The position numbers were made by a program, and so were the translations under genes. Positions 1-8,987 of a DNA stretch of 64,000 nt are shown here, piece by piece; positions within the stretch are counted from its first letter, which is position 1; each line of letters opens with the position of its first letter. The notes under the pieces are model-generated. The model was not told the origin of the DNA. It searched no databases and worked only from the letters and a program-made list of their open reading frames with translations. This stretch comes from Sulfitobacter mediterraneus (lineage in GTDB: Bacteria; Pseudomonadota; Alphaproteobacteria; Rhodobacterales; Rhodobacteraceae), in NCBI RefSeq assembly GCF_016801775.1, contig NZ_CP069004.1, positions 3,472,001 through 3,536,000 of the forward strand, in the 5' to 3' direction.

Positions 1-1
1 G

Positions 2-1102
2 ACCCATGAAATCGTCTTTGACTATCACGATGGCGATGTCTTCTGGTGCACGGCAGATGTGGGCTGGGTCACGGGCCACAGTTATATCGTCTATGGACCG
101 CTGGCCAATGGCGCGACCACGATCATGTTTGAGGGCGTACCGACCTATCCCGACGCGGGCCGCTTCTGGGAGGTCTGCGCCAAGCATAAGGTCAATCAAT
201 TCTATACTGCTCCGACCGCGATCCGTGCCTTGATGGGCGCGGGCAAAAGCTGGGTGGAAAAACACGACCTGTCCGATCTGCGGGTGCTCGGATCTGTGGG
301 GGAGCCGATCAACCCCGAAGCATGGAACTGGTACAATGAGGTTGTCGGCAAGGGCAATTGCCCTATCGTCGATACCTTCTGGCAGACCGAAACGGGCGGT
401 CACATGTTGACCCCGCTGCCCGGCGCAACCCAGCTCAAACCCGGCGCTGCGCAACAGCCGTTCTTTGGTGTGCAACCGGTCGTGCTGGAACCCACCAGCG
501 GTGAGGTGATCGAGGGCAATGGTGTCGAAGGTGTCCTGTGCATCAAAGACAGCTGGCCCGGCCAGATGCGCACCGTCTGGCAAGATCATGAGCGTTTCGA
601 GAAAACCTATTTTGGCGATTACAAAGGTTACTATTTCTCGGGTGACGGGTGTCGCCGTGACGAGGACGGCGACTATTGGATCACGGGCCGCGTTGACGAT
701 GTGATCAATGTCTCCGGTCACCGCATGGGCACGGCAGAAGTCGAAAGCGCCTTGGTCGCCCACGCCAAAGTCGCCGAAAGCGCCGTGGTCGGCTATCCGC
801 ATGACGTCAAGGGGCAGGGGATCTACGCCTATGTCACCTTGATGAACGGTGAAGAGCCGTCCGATGCCCTGCGTAAAGAGCTGGAAACTTGGGTTCGTAC
901 CGAGATTGGCCCAATTGCCAAGCCGGATCTGATTCAATGGGCGCCCGGCCTGCCCAAGACCCGGTCAGGCAAGATCATGCGCCGTATCCTGCGCAAGATT
1001 GCAGAAGACGATTTTGGTGCATTGGGCGATACCTCGACCTTGGCCGATCCATCCGTTGTGGATGATCTGATCAACAACCGCATGAACCGGAGCGCCTCGT
1101 GA
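2..1102 (+). CDS. acs: Acetyl-coenzyme A synthetase, 3' part (5' end outside window)
   Basis: C-terminal 366 residues of an AMP-forming acetyl-CoA synthetase, which turns acetate, ATP and CoA into acetyl-CoA, AMP and PPi in the cytoplasm. The frame is open to the window edge, so roughly the first 285 residues of a usual ~650-residue protein are missing. Visible family marks are [16 protein letters not shown] near the start, the [11 protein letters not shown] adenylate-binding motif, [20 protein letters not shown], the hinge [13 protein letters not shown], and the C-terminal [11 protein letters not shown], whose lysine is the catalytic and acetylation-regulated residue in this family. The TGA stop overlaps the ATG of adk, and the acetate-type symporter lies just downstream, which fits an acetate uptake and activation operon. 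Identity is very secure. Confidence 0.97.
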   Translation, partial: THEIVFDYHDGDVFWCTADVGWVTGHSYIVYGPLANGATTIMFEGVPTYPDAGRFWEVCAKHKVNQFYTAPTAIRALMGAGKSWVEKHDLSDLRVLGSVGEPINPEAWNWYNEVVGKGNCPIVDTFWQTETGGHMLTPLPGATQLKPGAAQQPFFGVQPVVLEPTSGEVIEGNGVEGVLCIKDSWPGQMRTVWQDHERFEKTYFGDYKGYYFSGDGCRRDEDGDYWITGRVDDVINVSGHRMGTAEVESALVAHAKVAESAVVGYPHDVKGQGIYAYVTLMNGEEPSDALRKELETWVRTEIGPIAKPDLIQWAPGLPKTRSGKIMRRILRKIAEDDFGALGDTSTLADPSVVDDLINNRMNRSAS

Positions 1103-1788
1103 TGGATGGCGCAGGCACACCGACCGCCGCACCCGTTCTTATTCTGCTTGGCCCTCCGGGCGCCGGCAAAGGCACGCAGGCGCGGATGCTCGAAGAGACT
1201 CACGGGCTGATCCAACTGTCCACGGGTGATCTGCTGCGGGCCGCTGTTGCGGCAGGCACCGACGCGGGAAAACAGGCCAAGGCCGTGATGGAAGCCGGCG
1301 ATCTGGTCAGCGATGACATCGTGATCGCGATCCTGCGTGACCGTCTGGCCGAGCCTGATTGCGCCAAGGGCGTGATCCTTGACGGCTTTCCCCGCACCAC
1401 GGTTCAGGCCGAAGCATTGGACGCCCTGCTTGCGGGCACGGGTCAGCGGATCAACGCCGCCATCAGCCTTGAGGTTGAGGACGCGGCGATGGTTGAACGG
1501 ATCTCGGGGCGGTTCACCTGCGGGGCATGCGGCGAAGGGTATCACGACAATTTCAAACCCACCGCCAAGGCTGGCGCCTGTGACAACTGCGGCTCAACAG
1601 ATATGAAGCGCCGCGCCGATGACAACGCGGCAACCGTGGCACAACGGCTTGAGGCCTATCACGCGCAGACCGCGCCACTGATTGATTATTACCAAACCAA
1701 AGGGGCGCTTTGTGCTGTCCCTGCGATGGGCGCAATTGACGATATTGCCGCCGAACTCAACGCCGTTGTGTCGCAAGCCACGGCATAA
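1102..1788 (+). CDS. adk: Adenylate kinase, zinc-finger LID type
   Basis: Predicted 228-residue adenylate kinase (AMP + ATP = 2 ADP). It has the P-loop GPPGAGKGT at residues 17-25, the AMP-binding STGDLLR, the DGFPRT motif, and a long LID with four cysteines at 140, 143, 160 and 163, the pattern of zinc-binding adenylate kinases. ATG 1102 overlaps the acs stop as TGATG; an in-frame GTG at 1099 is possible but less likely. The 5' tail before the P-loop is about ten residues longer than in most family members. The placement makes sense because acs generates AMP. In many bacteria adk lies beside secY among ribosomal protein genes, so this may be a second, acetate-dedicated copy (inference). Confidence 0.93.
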   Translation: MDGAGTPTAAPVLILLGPPGAGKGTQARMLEETHGLIQLSTGDLLRAAVAAGTDAGKQAKAVMEAGDLVSDDIVIAILRDRLAEPDCAKGVILDGFPRTTVQAEALDALLAGTGQRINAAISLEVEDAAMVERISGRFTCGACGEGYHDNFKPTAKAGACDNCGSTDMKRRADDNAATVAQRLEAYHAQTAPLIDYYQTKGALCAVPAMGAIDDIAAELNAVVSQATA

Positions 1789-1800
1789 CGCTTGAACCCT

Positions 1801-1819
1801 AGGCCCGCCACCCGGGCCT
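1801..1819 (+). other. GC hairpin between adk and the symporter genes
   Basis: Seven-base perfect inverted repeat AGGCCCG / CGGGCCT with a five-base loop, starting 12 bases after the adk stop. No T tract follows, so it is not a classical intrinsic terminator; it may moderate read-through or protect the acs-adk mRNA end. Confidence 0.45.
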
Positions 1820-1850
1820 TGAGAAAGCAAACGAAGGAGGGCTCAAACAC

Positions 1851-2114
1851 ATGTCCCAACAAGACGAAAGCAATAACGCATACTGGAGCGCCAATGTGCG
1901 TCTGATCCTGATCAGCCTCGCCATCTGGGCGCTGGTCTCATTCGGGTTCGGGATCATCCTGCGCCCGGCATTGTCGGGCATCGCCGTGGGCGGGACCGAC
2001 CTTGGTTTCTGGTTCGCCCAGCAAGGGTCGATCATCATCTTCCTGATTTTGATCTTCTTTTACGCATGGCGGATGAACAAGCTCGACCGTGAGCACGGCG
2101 TGGACGAGGAATAA
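1851..2114 (+). CDS. DUF4212 small subunit of a sodium/solute symporter
   Basis: 87-residue inner-membrane protein with two hydrophobic segments, about residues 16-36 (LILISLAIWALVSFGFGIIL) and 55-73 (IIIFLILIFFYAW). YWSANVRLI near the N-terminus and the cytoplasmic MNKLDREHGV tail are typical of the DUF4212 family, which is encoded directly before VC_2705-type sodium:solute symporters and is thought to be an accessory subunit. A strong ribosome-binding site, AAGGAGGG, precedes the ATG. The next gene starts 5 bases after the stop, so the two are surely co-translated. The family is clear; its biochemical role is not known. Confidence 0.9.
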   Translation: MSQQDESNNAYWSANVRLILISLAIWALVSFGFGIILRPALSGIAVGGTDLGFWFAQQGSIIIFLILIFFYAWRMNKLDREHGVDEE

Positions 2115-2119
2115 TCACA

Positions 2120-3907
2120 ATGGATCAGTTTACACTTAACCTGCTGTTTGTTGGCGCGTCCTTTGCGCTTTACATCGGCATCGCGGTCTGGGCCCGTGCC
2201 GGGTCCACGTCCGAATTTTATGCGGCTGGCCGGGGTGTTCACCCTGTCACCAACGGTATGGCCACGGCGGCGGACTGGATGTCTGCGGCCTCCTTCATCT
2301 CGATGGCGGGACTGATTGCCTTTACTGGCTATGACAACTCTTCCTTCTTGATGGGTTGGACCGGTGGCTACGTGCTGCTTGCGCTGTTGCTGGCTCCTTA
2401 CCTGCGCAAGTTTGGCAAGTTCACAGTTTCCGAGTTCATCGGCGACCGCTTCTATTCCAAGACCGCACGCATGGTGGCAGTGATCTGTCTGCTGGTGGCT
2501 TCCATCACCTATGTGATCGGCCAGATGCAGGGCGTGGGCATTGCCTTTGGCCGCTTTCTGGAAATCGACGCGACGCTTGGCCTGCTTCTGGGCTCATGCG
2601 TGGTCTTTGCCTATGCGGTTTTTGGCGGCATGAAAGGTGTGACCTACACGCAGGTTGCACAATATTGCGTGTTGATCACGGCCTACACGATCCCGGCTGT
2701 TTTTATCTCGCTGCAACTGACAGGCAATCCGATCCCGGCGCTTGGCCTGTTTGGCGAGCATACGGCATCGGGTGAGCCACTGCTGGCCAAGCTGGACCAG
2801 ATCGTGCGCGATCTTGGCTTTGCTGAATACACCGCCGCCCATGGCTCGACCATCAACATGGTGCTCTTTACCCTGTCTCTGATGATCGGTACCGCAGGTC
2901 TGCCGCACGTCATCATGCGCTTTTTCACCGTACCCAAAGTGTCTGACGCACGTTGGTCCGCAGGTTGGACATTGGTGTTCATCGCCTTGCTCTACCTCAC
3001 AGCCCCTGCTGTTGGTGCCATGGCGCGTCTGAATATCTCTGAGCTGATGTGGCCAAATGGCACCGACGGCGCAGCGGTCAGCGTTGAGCAGATCGAAAAC
3101 GATCCGCAGTACGCCTGGATGGAAACATGGCAGAAAACCGGTCTTCTCGGTTGGGAAGATAAAAACGGCGACGGCATGATCCAGTACTACAACGACAAGA
3201 ACGCGGATCTGCAAGCCAAGGCCGAAGCCAACGGCTGGACCGGGAATGAGTTGACCAATTTCAACCGCGACATCCTTGTGCTGGCCAACCCTGAAATCGC
3301 AAGCCTACCGGGCTGGGTGATCGGTCTTGTGGCGGCGGGTGGCATTGCGGCGGCTCTGTCCACAGCGGCGGGCCTGCTCTTGGCGATCTCTTCTGCGGTG
3401 TCTCACGATCTGCTGAAGGGTCAGTTGACCCCGAACATGTCTGAGAAATCAGAACTCTTGGCGGCGCGTATCTCGATGGCGGCGGCGATTGTGGTGGCGG
3501 TTCTTCTGGGCCTTAACCCGCCGGGTTTTGCGGCGCAAACCGTGGCGCTTGCCTTTGGTCTTGCTGCAGCTTCGATCTTCCCGGCGCTGATGATGGGTAT
3601 CTTCTCCACCCGCATCAACAACACGGGCGCGGTTGCTGGCATGCTGGCCGGTCTGGTTGTGACGCTGCTCTACATCTTCCTGCACAAGGGGTGGTTCTTT
3701 ATCCCTGACACCAACGCCTTCACCGATGCAGATCCTCTGCTTGGCCCGATCAAATCCACCTCCTTTGGTGCGATCGGCGCGGCGGTCAACTTTGCGGTGG
3801 CCTATGTGGTCTCCGGCATGACCAAAGAGACCCCGCAAGAGATCAAGGATCTGGTGCAAAGCGTGCGCATCCCGCGCGGTGCGGGCGGTGCGGTCGAAGA
3901 CCACTAA
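2120..3907 (+). CDS. Sodium:solute symporter, VC_2705 / ActP-like (acetate-type permease)
   Basis: 595-residue integral membrane protein of the solute:sodium symporter family with about 13 hydrophobic segments. Family signatures include FYAAGRGVHPVTNGMATAAD near residue 35, GFTGYD-like SMAGLIAFTGYDNSSFL, and the GLPHVIMRFFTVP motif. A long hydrophilic insert of about 100 residues (roughly 310-410, with NGDGMIQYYNDKNAD) is characteristic of the VC_2705 subfamily. It lies behind acs, adk and the DUF4212 subunit, so uptake of acetate or another short monocarboxylate coupled to sodium is the natural reading. The substrate itself cannot be told from sequence. The start uses a GAGGA site inside the end of the DUF4212 gene. 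Confidence 0.92.
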   Translation: MDQFTLNLLFVGASFALYIGIAVWARAGSTSEFYAAGRGVHPVTNGMATAADWMSAASFISMAGLIAFTGYDNSSFLMGWTGGYVLLALLLAPYLRKFGKFTVSEFIGDRFYSKTARMVAVICLLVASITYVIGQMQGVGIAFGRFLEIDATLGLLLGSCVVFAYAVFGGMKGVTYTQVAQYCVLITAYTIPAVFISLQLTGNPIPALGLFGEHTASGEPLLAKLDQIVRDLGFAEYTAAHGSTINMVLFTLSLMIGTAGLPHVIMRFFTVPKVSDARWSAGWTLVFIALLYLTAPAVGAMARLNISELMWPNGTDGAAVSVEQIENDPQYAWMETWQKTGLLGWEDKNGDGMIQYYNDKNADLQAKAEANGWTGNELTNFNRDILVLANPEIASLPGWVIGLVAAGGIAAALSTAAGLLLAISSAVSHDLLKGQLTPNMSEKSELLAARISMAAAIVVAVLLGLNPPGFAAQTVALAFGLAAASIFPALMMGIFSTRINNTGAVAGMLAGLVVTLLYIFLHKGWFFIPDTNAFTDADPLLGPIKSTSFGAIGAAVNFAVAYVVSGMTKETPQEIKDLVQSVRIPRGAGGAVEDH

Positions 3908-3917
3908 ACAAACGCCT

Positions 3918-3945
3918 GACACCGCTGCAAATCTGCGGCGGTGTC
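3918..3945 (+). other. Stem-loop after the symporter gene
   Basis: An 11-base-pair inverted repeat with one G-U pair (GACACCGCTGC / GCGGCGGTGTC) and a six-base loop begins 10 bases after the symporter stop. No T run follows, so it is either a Rho-linked end or an mRNA-stabilising hairpin that separates the symporter from the regulator gene. Confidence 0.5.
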
Positions 3946-4012
3946 TCGCATTCCAATTCCGTCCTGCCCGCGTCACTGTGGGCGGGACACCTCATTTACA
4001 AAGGCCTGCGAT

Positions 4013-5833
4013 ATGCCTCTTCCGGCCAACCTGATCCAGTTTCTTGCCTCGGTTCATCCCTACGACAGCCTGTCCGAAGGGGATCTGAACGCCCTGGGTT
4101 CTGTCTGCGAGGCGCGAGAGTTCGCGCCGGGGGATTTGGCCTTTGCCGTGGGTGACACTGTTGCGGATCTTTTTATCATAGCCGAGGGCGAGGTGGAGAT
4201 TACCGACGAGACCGGCGTGCAATTGTCGATCCTTGGTCCGCGCAATTCCTTTGGCGAACGCGCCTTGCTGCGCGGCGATACCGCCTCCCGGACCGCCACA
4301 GTCATCGCGCAATCGCGGATGATCGTTATGCCCGCCGCAACACTTTTTGAACTTATCAAGGGACAGCCCGCTGTCGCACGGTTCTTTGATCGCCGCCGCC
4401 CCGCGCGGGCGGACCGCAAAGACCTGACCACCTTGCCCGTTGATCAATTGATGACCCGCGATCTTGTCACTTGTCCGCCGCAGACCACCATTCGTGACGC
4501 CGCCGCGATGATGCATGAGGCGCATATTTCATCCATCTGCGTCACCGGCCCGGACGGGCTTGAGGGGATCGTGACAGTACGCGACATGACGGGCCGTGTT
4601 GTTGCGCAGGGCGCCGATATCAACGGCCCGATCAGTGACGTGATGACCCGGACCCAGCTGACCCTTGGCCCCAAGGCGCTGGTCACAGATGTGCTGCATC
4701 TGATGGTGGAACGCGGCATTGGTCATATTCCGATTGTGGAGGGCAGTGACCTGCTGGGCATTGTCACCCAGACCGATCTGACCCGCGCCCAGGCCATGTC
4801 CTCGGCGGATCTGGTCGGCCGGGTGGCCAAGGCCACTGATGCCGCCGCGATGGCCCGTGCCACGGCCGAGATCCCGCAACTGTTGGTGCAACTGGTAGAG
4901 GCCGGAAACCGTCACGAGGTCATCACGCGCCTGATCACCGACATTGCCGACACTGCCACCCGAAGGTTGCTGGCACTGGCTGAGGCCAAGCTTGGCGTGC
5001 CGCCGGTGCCGTATCTGTGGCTGGCTTGCGGCTCGCAAGGGCGGCAGGAACAAACCGGCGTTTCGGATCAGGACAATTGTCTGATCCTGTCGGATGATGT
5101 GACCAATGCTGACATGCCCTATTTCGCCGCGCTCGCCAAATATGTCAGCGATGGGCTGAATACTTGCGGATATTTCTATTGCCCCGGCGATATGATGGCG
5201 ACCAACCCGCGCTGGTGCCAGCCATTGAAGGTCTGGCGCGGCTATTTCAAAGGCTGGATCGCCAAGCCGGACCCAGAAGCGCAGATGCTGGCCTCTGTCA
5301 TGTTTGACCTGCGGCCCATCGGCGGCGATCAAAGCCTGTTTACCGAATTGCAAAAAAAGACCCTCAAACAGGCGTCCAAAAATTCGATCTTCACGGCGCA
5401 TATGATCTCGAACTCTCTCAAGCATCAGCCTCCTTTGGGGCTGTTGCGCGGGCTGGCGACGATCCGATCCGGTGAACATCGCAACCAGCTTGATCTCAAA
5501 CATGCAGGCGTGGTGCCGGTGGTGGATCTGGGCCGGATCTACACCCTGCAAGGCCGTCTGAGCCCGGTGAACACCCGCGCCCGGTTAGAAGCGGCCATGG
5601 CTGCGGGCGTGTTGTCCAGTTCCGGCGGTGCCGATCTGCTGGACGCTTACGACCTGATCGCCGTCACACGGCTTGAACATCAGGCCGCGCAGATCAAGGC
5701 AGGAGAAAAGCCCGGCAACTACCTTGATCCATCGAGGCTGTCTGATTTTGAGCGCAGCCATTTGCGCGATGCTTTTGTGGTGGTCAAAACAATGCAATCA
5801 GCCGTGGGATCCGGTAAAGGTGCGATAGGATAG
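4013..5833 (+). CDS. Cyclic-nucleotide-binding / CBS / DUF294 nucleotidyltransferase-like regulator
   Basis: 606-residue cytoplasmic protein. Order of domains: cNMP-binding fold (about 1-125, with FGERALLRGDTASRTATV), two CBS repeats (about 140-265, ending in LLGIVTQTDLTRA), a DUF294 putative nucleotidyltransferase domain (about 310-430, with CGSQGRQEQTGVSDQDN, the GlnD-like metal-binding pattern) and the DUF294 C-terminal helical domain. Proteins of this type sit beside acetate symporters in many proteobacteria and are thought to control acetate uptake or metabolism in answer to a nucleotide signal; the ligand is not known. ATG 4013 was preferred over an earlier in-frame start at 3941 because the latter lies within the preceding hairpin and adds a poorly conserved tail. 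The hypothetical gene follows after 4 bases. Confidence 0.88.
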   Translation: MPLPANLIQFLASVHPYDSLSEGDLNALGSVCEAREFAPGDLAFAVGDTVADLFIIAEGEVEITDETGVQLSILGPRNSFGERALLRGDTASRTATVIAQSRMIVMPAATLFELIKGQPAVARFFDRRRPARADRKDLTTLPVDQLMTRDLVTCPPQTTIRDAAAMMHEAHISSICVTGPDGLEGIVTVRDMTGRVVAQGADINGPISDVMTRTQLTLGPKALVTDVLHLMVERGIGHIPIVEGSDLLGIVTQTDLTRAQAMSSADLVGRVAKATDAAAMARATAEIPQLLVQLVEAGNRHEVITRLITDIADTATRRLLALAEAKLGVPPVPYLWLACGSQGRQEQTGVSDQDNCLILSDDVTNADMPYFAALAKYVSDGLNTCGYFYCPGDMMATNPRWCQPLKVWRGYFKGWIAKPDPEAQMLASVMFDLRPIGGDQSLFTELQKKTLKQASKNSIFTAHMISNSLKHQPPLGLLRGLATIRSGEHRNQLDLKHAGVVPVVDLGRIYTLQGRLSPVNTRARLEAAMAAGVLSSSGGADLLDAYDLIAVTRLEHQAAQIKAGEKPGNYLDPSRLSDFERSHLRDAFVVVKTMQSAVGSGKGAIG

Positions 5834-5837
5834 GATT

Positions 5838-6356
5838 ATGTTTGTAGAATTGATTGCCACGGTTTTTGCCGGCATCGCCTGCGCCGGGGTGGTGATGCTG
5901 TTGAATATCACGACAGGTCGGCGCTTGCCCAAATGGATCATGCCCATCGCTGCAGGGGCGGGCATGATCGGCATGACGATATCGAACGAATATACGTGGT
6001 TCGACCGGACCGCCGAGCGCCTGCCCGAAGGTGTCGAGATCGCGCTCAAGGTCGACGAAGAAGGCTGGATGCGCCCATGGACCAAGATCTGGCCCTATAC
6101 CAAGCGGTTTTCGGCAGTCGACACTGGCACGGCACGCCGCAATGAAAATCTGCCGGATCAACGGCTTGCCGATGTCTATTTCTTTGGCCGCTGGTCCCCG
6201 ATCAGTCAGGCGCCCATGCTGTTTGATTGCGCCACTCCGCGCTCGGCCTTGTTGATCGACGGGGCTGATTTTGGTGCAGACGGTGCTGTGGCCAATGCCG
6301 ATTGGCAAACGGTGCCAGCCGATGATCCGATCCTGAAACTGGTCTGCGAGGGCTGA
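5838..6356 (+). CDS. Hypothetical membrane-anchored protein
   Basis: 172-residue protein of unknown function. Two hydrophobic segments (about residues 3-22 and 33-48) form an N-terminal membrane anchor, followed by a hydrophilic, tryptophan-rich domain (EEGWMRPWTKIWPYTKR) likely to be outside the cytoplasm. No catalytic motif is recognisable. It lies between the DUF294 regulator and the exonuclease, with gaps of 4 bases and 1 base, so it is clearly part of the same operon. Conserved position beside the symporter cluster suggests a role in the same regulatory process, but this is inference only. Confidence 0.75.
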   Translation: MFVELIATVFAGIACAGVVMLLNITTGRRLPKWIMPIAAGAGMIGMTISNEYTWFDRTAERLPEGVEIALKVDEEGWMRPWTKIWPYTKRFSAVDTGTARRNENLPDQRLADVYFFGRWSPISQAPMLFDCATPRSALLIDGADFGADGAVANADWQTVPADDPILKLVCEG

Positions 6357-6357
6357 C

Positions 6358-7770
6358 ATGTTCACCCGCCTGTCCCTGCGTTTGCGCATCTTCCTGTTTT
6401 TCTGCCTTCTGGCGGCGGGAGGCGCGGCGCTGGCGGGTGGGGCGCTTTGGTTTGGCTGGTCGCGGGCCGATACGGTCATGCCCGCCGCGCCCTTCATCAC
6501 CACTTTCATCGTGTTTGCCTTTCTCAACACCGGCCTCGCCGTAGCGGTCTGGCTGTTGTTTGATGAAAACGTGGCCAAGCCGATCAACAAGCTGTCCGCC
6601 GATCTGCGGCTGCGGGCCCATTCGGGGATTGATGGGCCGGTTGACACTGACGCCGCGCGATACTTGGGCGATCTGGCACCGGCGGCAGGGGCGCTGTCAC
6701 GCACCCTGAACGCGTCGATGATGGACACAGCCAAGCAGGTCGCGCATGAGACACAACGCCTGAAACACGAAAGCGAGCGCCTGACGGCGCTGCTGACGGA
6801 AATTCCGATTGCAACGATCCTGTTGAACCCGGCCCATGAGATTGTTCTTTATGACGGTCAGGCCGCTGATGTCCTGTCACAGATCGCACCGCCGCGCCTC
6901 AAGGCACCTTTGTCCGATTACTTTGACCTCACCACGCTCACCGATGCGATTGACCAATTGTCCGATGACATCGCCGAGGTGCCGTTCAAACTGGGCGATA
7001 AGACCGCCGTACGGGTCTTCGACGCGCAGGTGAAATCGCTCGGCGATGGCGGCCATATGGTTCTGATCGACGTGCAGGCCATCGCCAGCCAGCTTCTCAA
7101 GGCGCGGCCTTTGGTATTTGATTTTGGTCTGATGAATGTCGCCGAAACCAAAGAGATCAGGGACAGCCCACTGCGCGATCTGTGTTACGTGCCGTTTGAC
7201 ACTGAAACCACCGGCCTATCGGTCGAGAAGGATGCAATCATTCAGATCGGTGGTGTGCGGATCCTGAACGGCCAGATGATCGCGGGCGAAACATTCGATC
7301 GCTTTGTGCATCCTGGCCGTAAAATACCGCCTGCCTCTACTCTTGTGCATGGGATCTCGGATGATGATGTCGCGGATGCACCCGATATCGCCACGGTGGG
7401 CCGCGCGTTCCACCATTTCGCCCGTGACGCCATTCTGGTCGCCCATAATGCACCTTTCGACATCGGGCTGCTGCGCAAATCGGAGGTGGAAATGGGGGTG
7501 GAATGGAACCATCCAGTGCTGGACACGGTGCTGTTGTCTGCCGTGATCTTTGGGGTCACGGAGGACCATTCACTCGACGCCCTATGCGAACGGCTTGCCA
7601 TTTCGATCCCGGCAGAGCTGCGCCACACTGCCTACGGTGATGCCCATGCGACCGGTGCGGCGCTGGTCAAGCTGCTACCGCTTTTGGAAGGCAGGGGTGT
7701 GTGCACCTTTGGCCAATTGATCGAAGAGACCCGCAAACACAGCCGGCTTTTACATGATCTGAACGAATGA
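6358..7770 (+). CDS. Membrane-anchored 3'-5' exonuclease (DnaQ/epsilon-like DEDDh family)
   Basis: 470-residue protein. Two transmembrane segments occupy about residues 8-35 and 41-64; a linker and a PAS-like region (TEIPIATILLNPAHEIVLYDG) follow, and the C-terminal third (from about 275) is a DEDDh exonuclease. The acidic residues are visible as FDTETTGL, AHNAPFDIGLL and HTAYGDAHAT, the full set for two-metal catalysis. Soluble relatives such as DnaQ proofread DNA synthesis, but a membrane tether and a sensor-like middle make a replication role unlikely; trimming of small nucleic acids or signalling nucleotides is possible. It is the last gene of the acs cluster and ends 13 bases from the convergent racemase gene. 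Confidence 0.85.
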   Translation: MFTRLSLRLRIFLFFCLLAAGGAALAGGALWFGWSRADTVMPAAPFITTFIVFAFLNTGLAVAVWLLFDENVAKPINKLSADLRLRAHSGIDGPVDTDAARYLGDLAPAAGALSRTLNASMMDTAKQVAHETQRLKHESERLTALLTEIPIATILLNPAHEIVLYDGQAADVLSQIAPPRLKAPLSDYFDLTTLTDAIDQLSDDIAEVPFKLGDKTAVRVFDAQVKSLGDGGHMVLIDVQAIASQLLKARPLVFDFGLMNVAETKEIRDSPLRDLCYVPFDTETTGLSVEKDAIIQIGGVRILNGQMIAGETFDRFVHPGRKIPPASTLVHGISDDDVADAPDIATVGRAFHHFARDAILVAHNAPFDIGLLRKSEVEMGVEWNHPVLDTVLLSAVIFGVTEDHSLDALCERLAISIPAELRHTAYGDAHATGAALVKLLPLLEGRGVCTFGQLIEETRKHSRLLHDLNE

Positions 7771-7783
7771 ACAGGCGAATAGC

Positions 7784-8944
7784 TCAGCGGTAGATCCGGT
7801 GATTGCGCAACCCCCAGTCTGAATACAGGTCGGCCATGATGGTGCCGAACTGCGCCTCGGCTTGTACGTTGCTGATGACCTGCTCGCCGCCGCGGCCATA
7901 GATGGTCACTTCGTCGCCCACTTGCACATCATCGTTTCCGGTCACATCGGCGACAATTGTATTCATGGACATTTTGCCCAGTACAGGCACGACTTTTTCC
8001 CGGATGATTACGGCGCTGCGATTGTGGGCGTTGCGATAAAACCCGTTGGCATAGCCGATGGAAATGCAGGCCAGTCGGCTGTCCCGCTCCAGAAGATTGG
8101 CCCGGTCATAGCCAACCGCGGCGCCTGCGGGGTATGCCCCAAGTCCAACAACACGGGCCTTCAACTCCATCGTCGGGACAAAGCCCAGCTCCGGTTTCAA
8201 AATCCCATAGATGATGGCGCCACAGCGGTACATGTCGGTTTCGACCGCAATGCCCGAGACCAGAGAGAGCGAACTGCCTGCATGTATTGTCAGGTCCGAA
8301 CGGCGCAGGGTGCTGTTGGCCAGAACCCACGCGACTTGCTGCTGAAACAGGGTGGCACTTTGGCGCAGGTGATTTGGTTCATTTGACGCAAAATGGGTGC
8401 AGATTCCGGTGATCTGGTTGCGAAGTAGACCAAGGATCTCTCGGCAAGCCGCTTTGCCTGTCTGAGTTGCCAGCTCCAGCCCGTCCCGTGACATTCCCGC
8501 CGCATCAAGGGCCAGATGAACTTTGGAAAGGTTGTGGCCATCGTCCATAAGCCCCCGATACTGGCGGGCTGCGTCAAGCGATCCGATCTGCTCCTGCACG
8601 CGGTCAGCCACGGCTGTTTCCATCTCGCTCAAGGTTGCGGCGCGCAGGCGTATGATCCCGCCTGCGAAACCTGCCTCCCGTACAGCGCGGGCCTCTGTGT
8701 TGGACGTAATCCCGATGCAGCGGATGCCCTGCGCCATCACCAATGGCACAACCTGTTTGATACCATGCCCGTAAGCATCCGCCTTGAGAACCGCACAGAA
8801 CTGCGACCGCTCTGGCAACAGGTCGCAGGCCAGCGCCAGATTTCGTGCAATGCGGCTTGGGTAAATGTCACACCAAGAGCTGCACGGAAGATCGCGGCGG
8901 TGGGTCACGTTGCAACCTGCCCAAGTGACCCGCGCCCGATCCAC
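7784..8944 (-). CDS. alr: Alanine racemase-like PLP enzyme (fold type III)
   Basis: 386-residue fold-type III PLP enzyme. The cofactor lysine is in VLKADAYGHG (Lys54); other family marks are STHFASNE-like ICTHFASNEPN, the tyrosine motif AVGYDRAN, SIGYANGF, and GKMSMNTIVADVT near the C-terminus. Enzymes of this family interconvert L- and D-alanine for peptidoglycan or catabolism. Several usually conserved positions differ (NRSAVI, GKMSMN), and it is the last gene of an amino-acid transport and catabolic operon, so a substrate other than alanine is quite possible. The only start giving a full N-terminus is GTG at 8944; the first ~20 residues are poorly family-like. Confidence 0.8.
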   Translation of the reverse strand: MDRARVTWAGCNVTHRRDLPCSSWCDIYPSRIARNLALACDLLPERSQFCAVLKADAYGHGIKQVVPLVMAQGIRCIGITSNTEARAVREAGFAGGIIRLRAATLSEMETAVADRVQEQIGSLDAARQYRGLMDDGHNLSKVHLALDAAGMSRDGLELATQTGKAACREILGLLRNQITGICTHFASNEPNHLRQSATLFQQQVAWVLANSTLRRSDLTIHAGSSLSLVSGIAVETDMYRCGAIIYGILKPELGFVPTMELKARVVGLGAYPAGAAVGYDRANLLERDSRLACISIGYANGFYRNAHNRSAVIIREKVVPVLGKMSMNTIVADVTGNDDVQVGDEVTIYGRGGEQVISNVQAEAQFGTIMADLYSDWGLRNHRIYR

Positions 8945-8987
8945 GCAGAGTATGTTCCATCGTGAAAATGGCCCATTGCGCCCGCCC

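Noticed and set aside
1801-1819. Intrinsic terminator after adk
   Set aside because: The stem is good but no T tract follows and the next genes belong to the same functional set, so only a hairpin is claimed.
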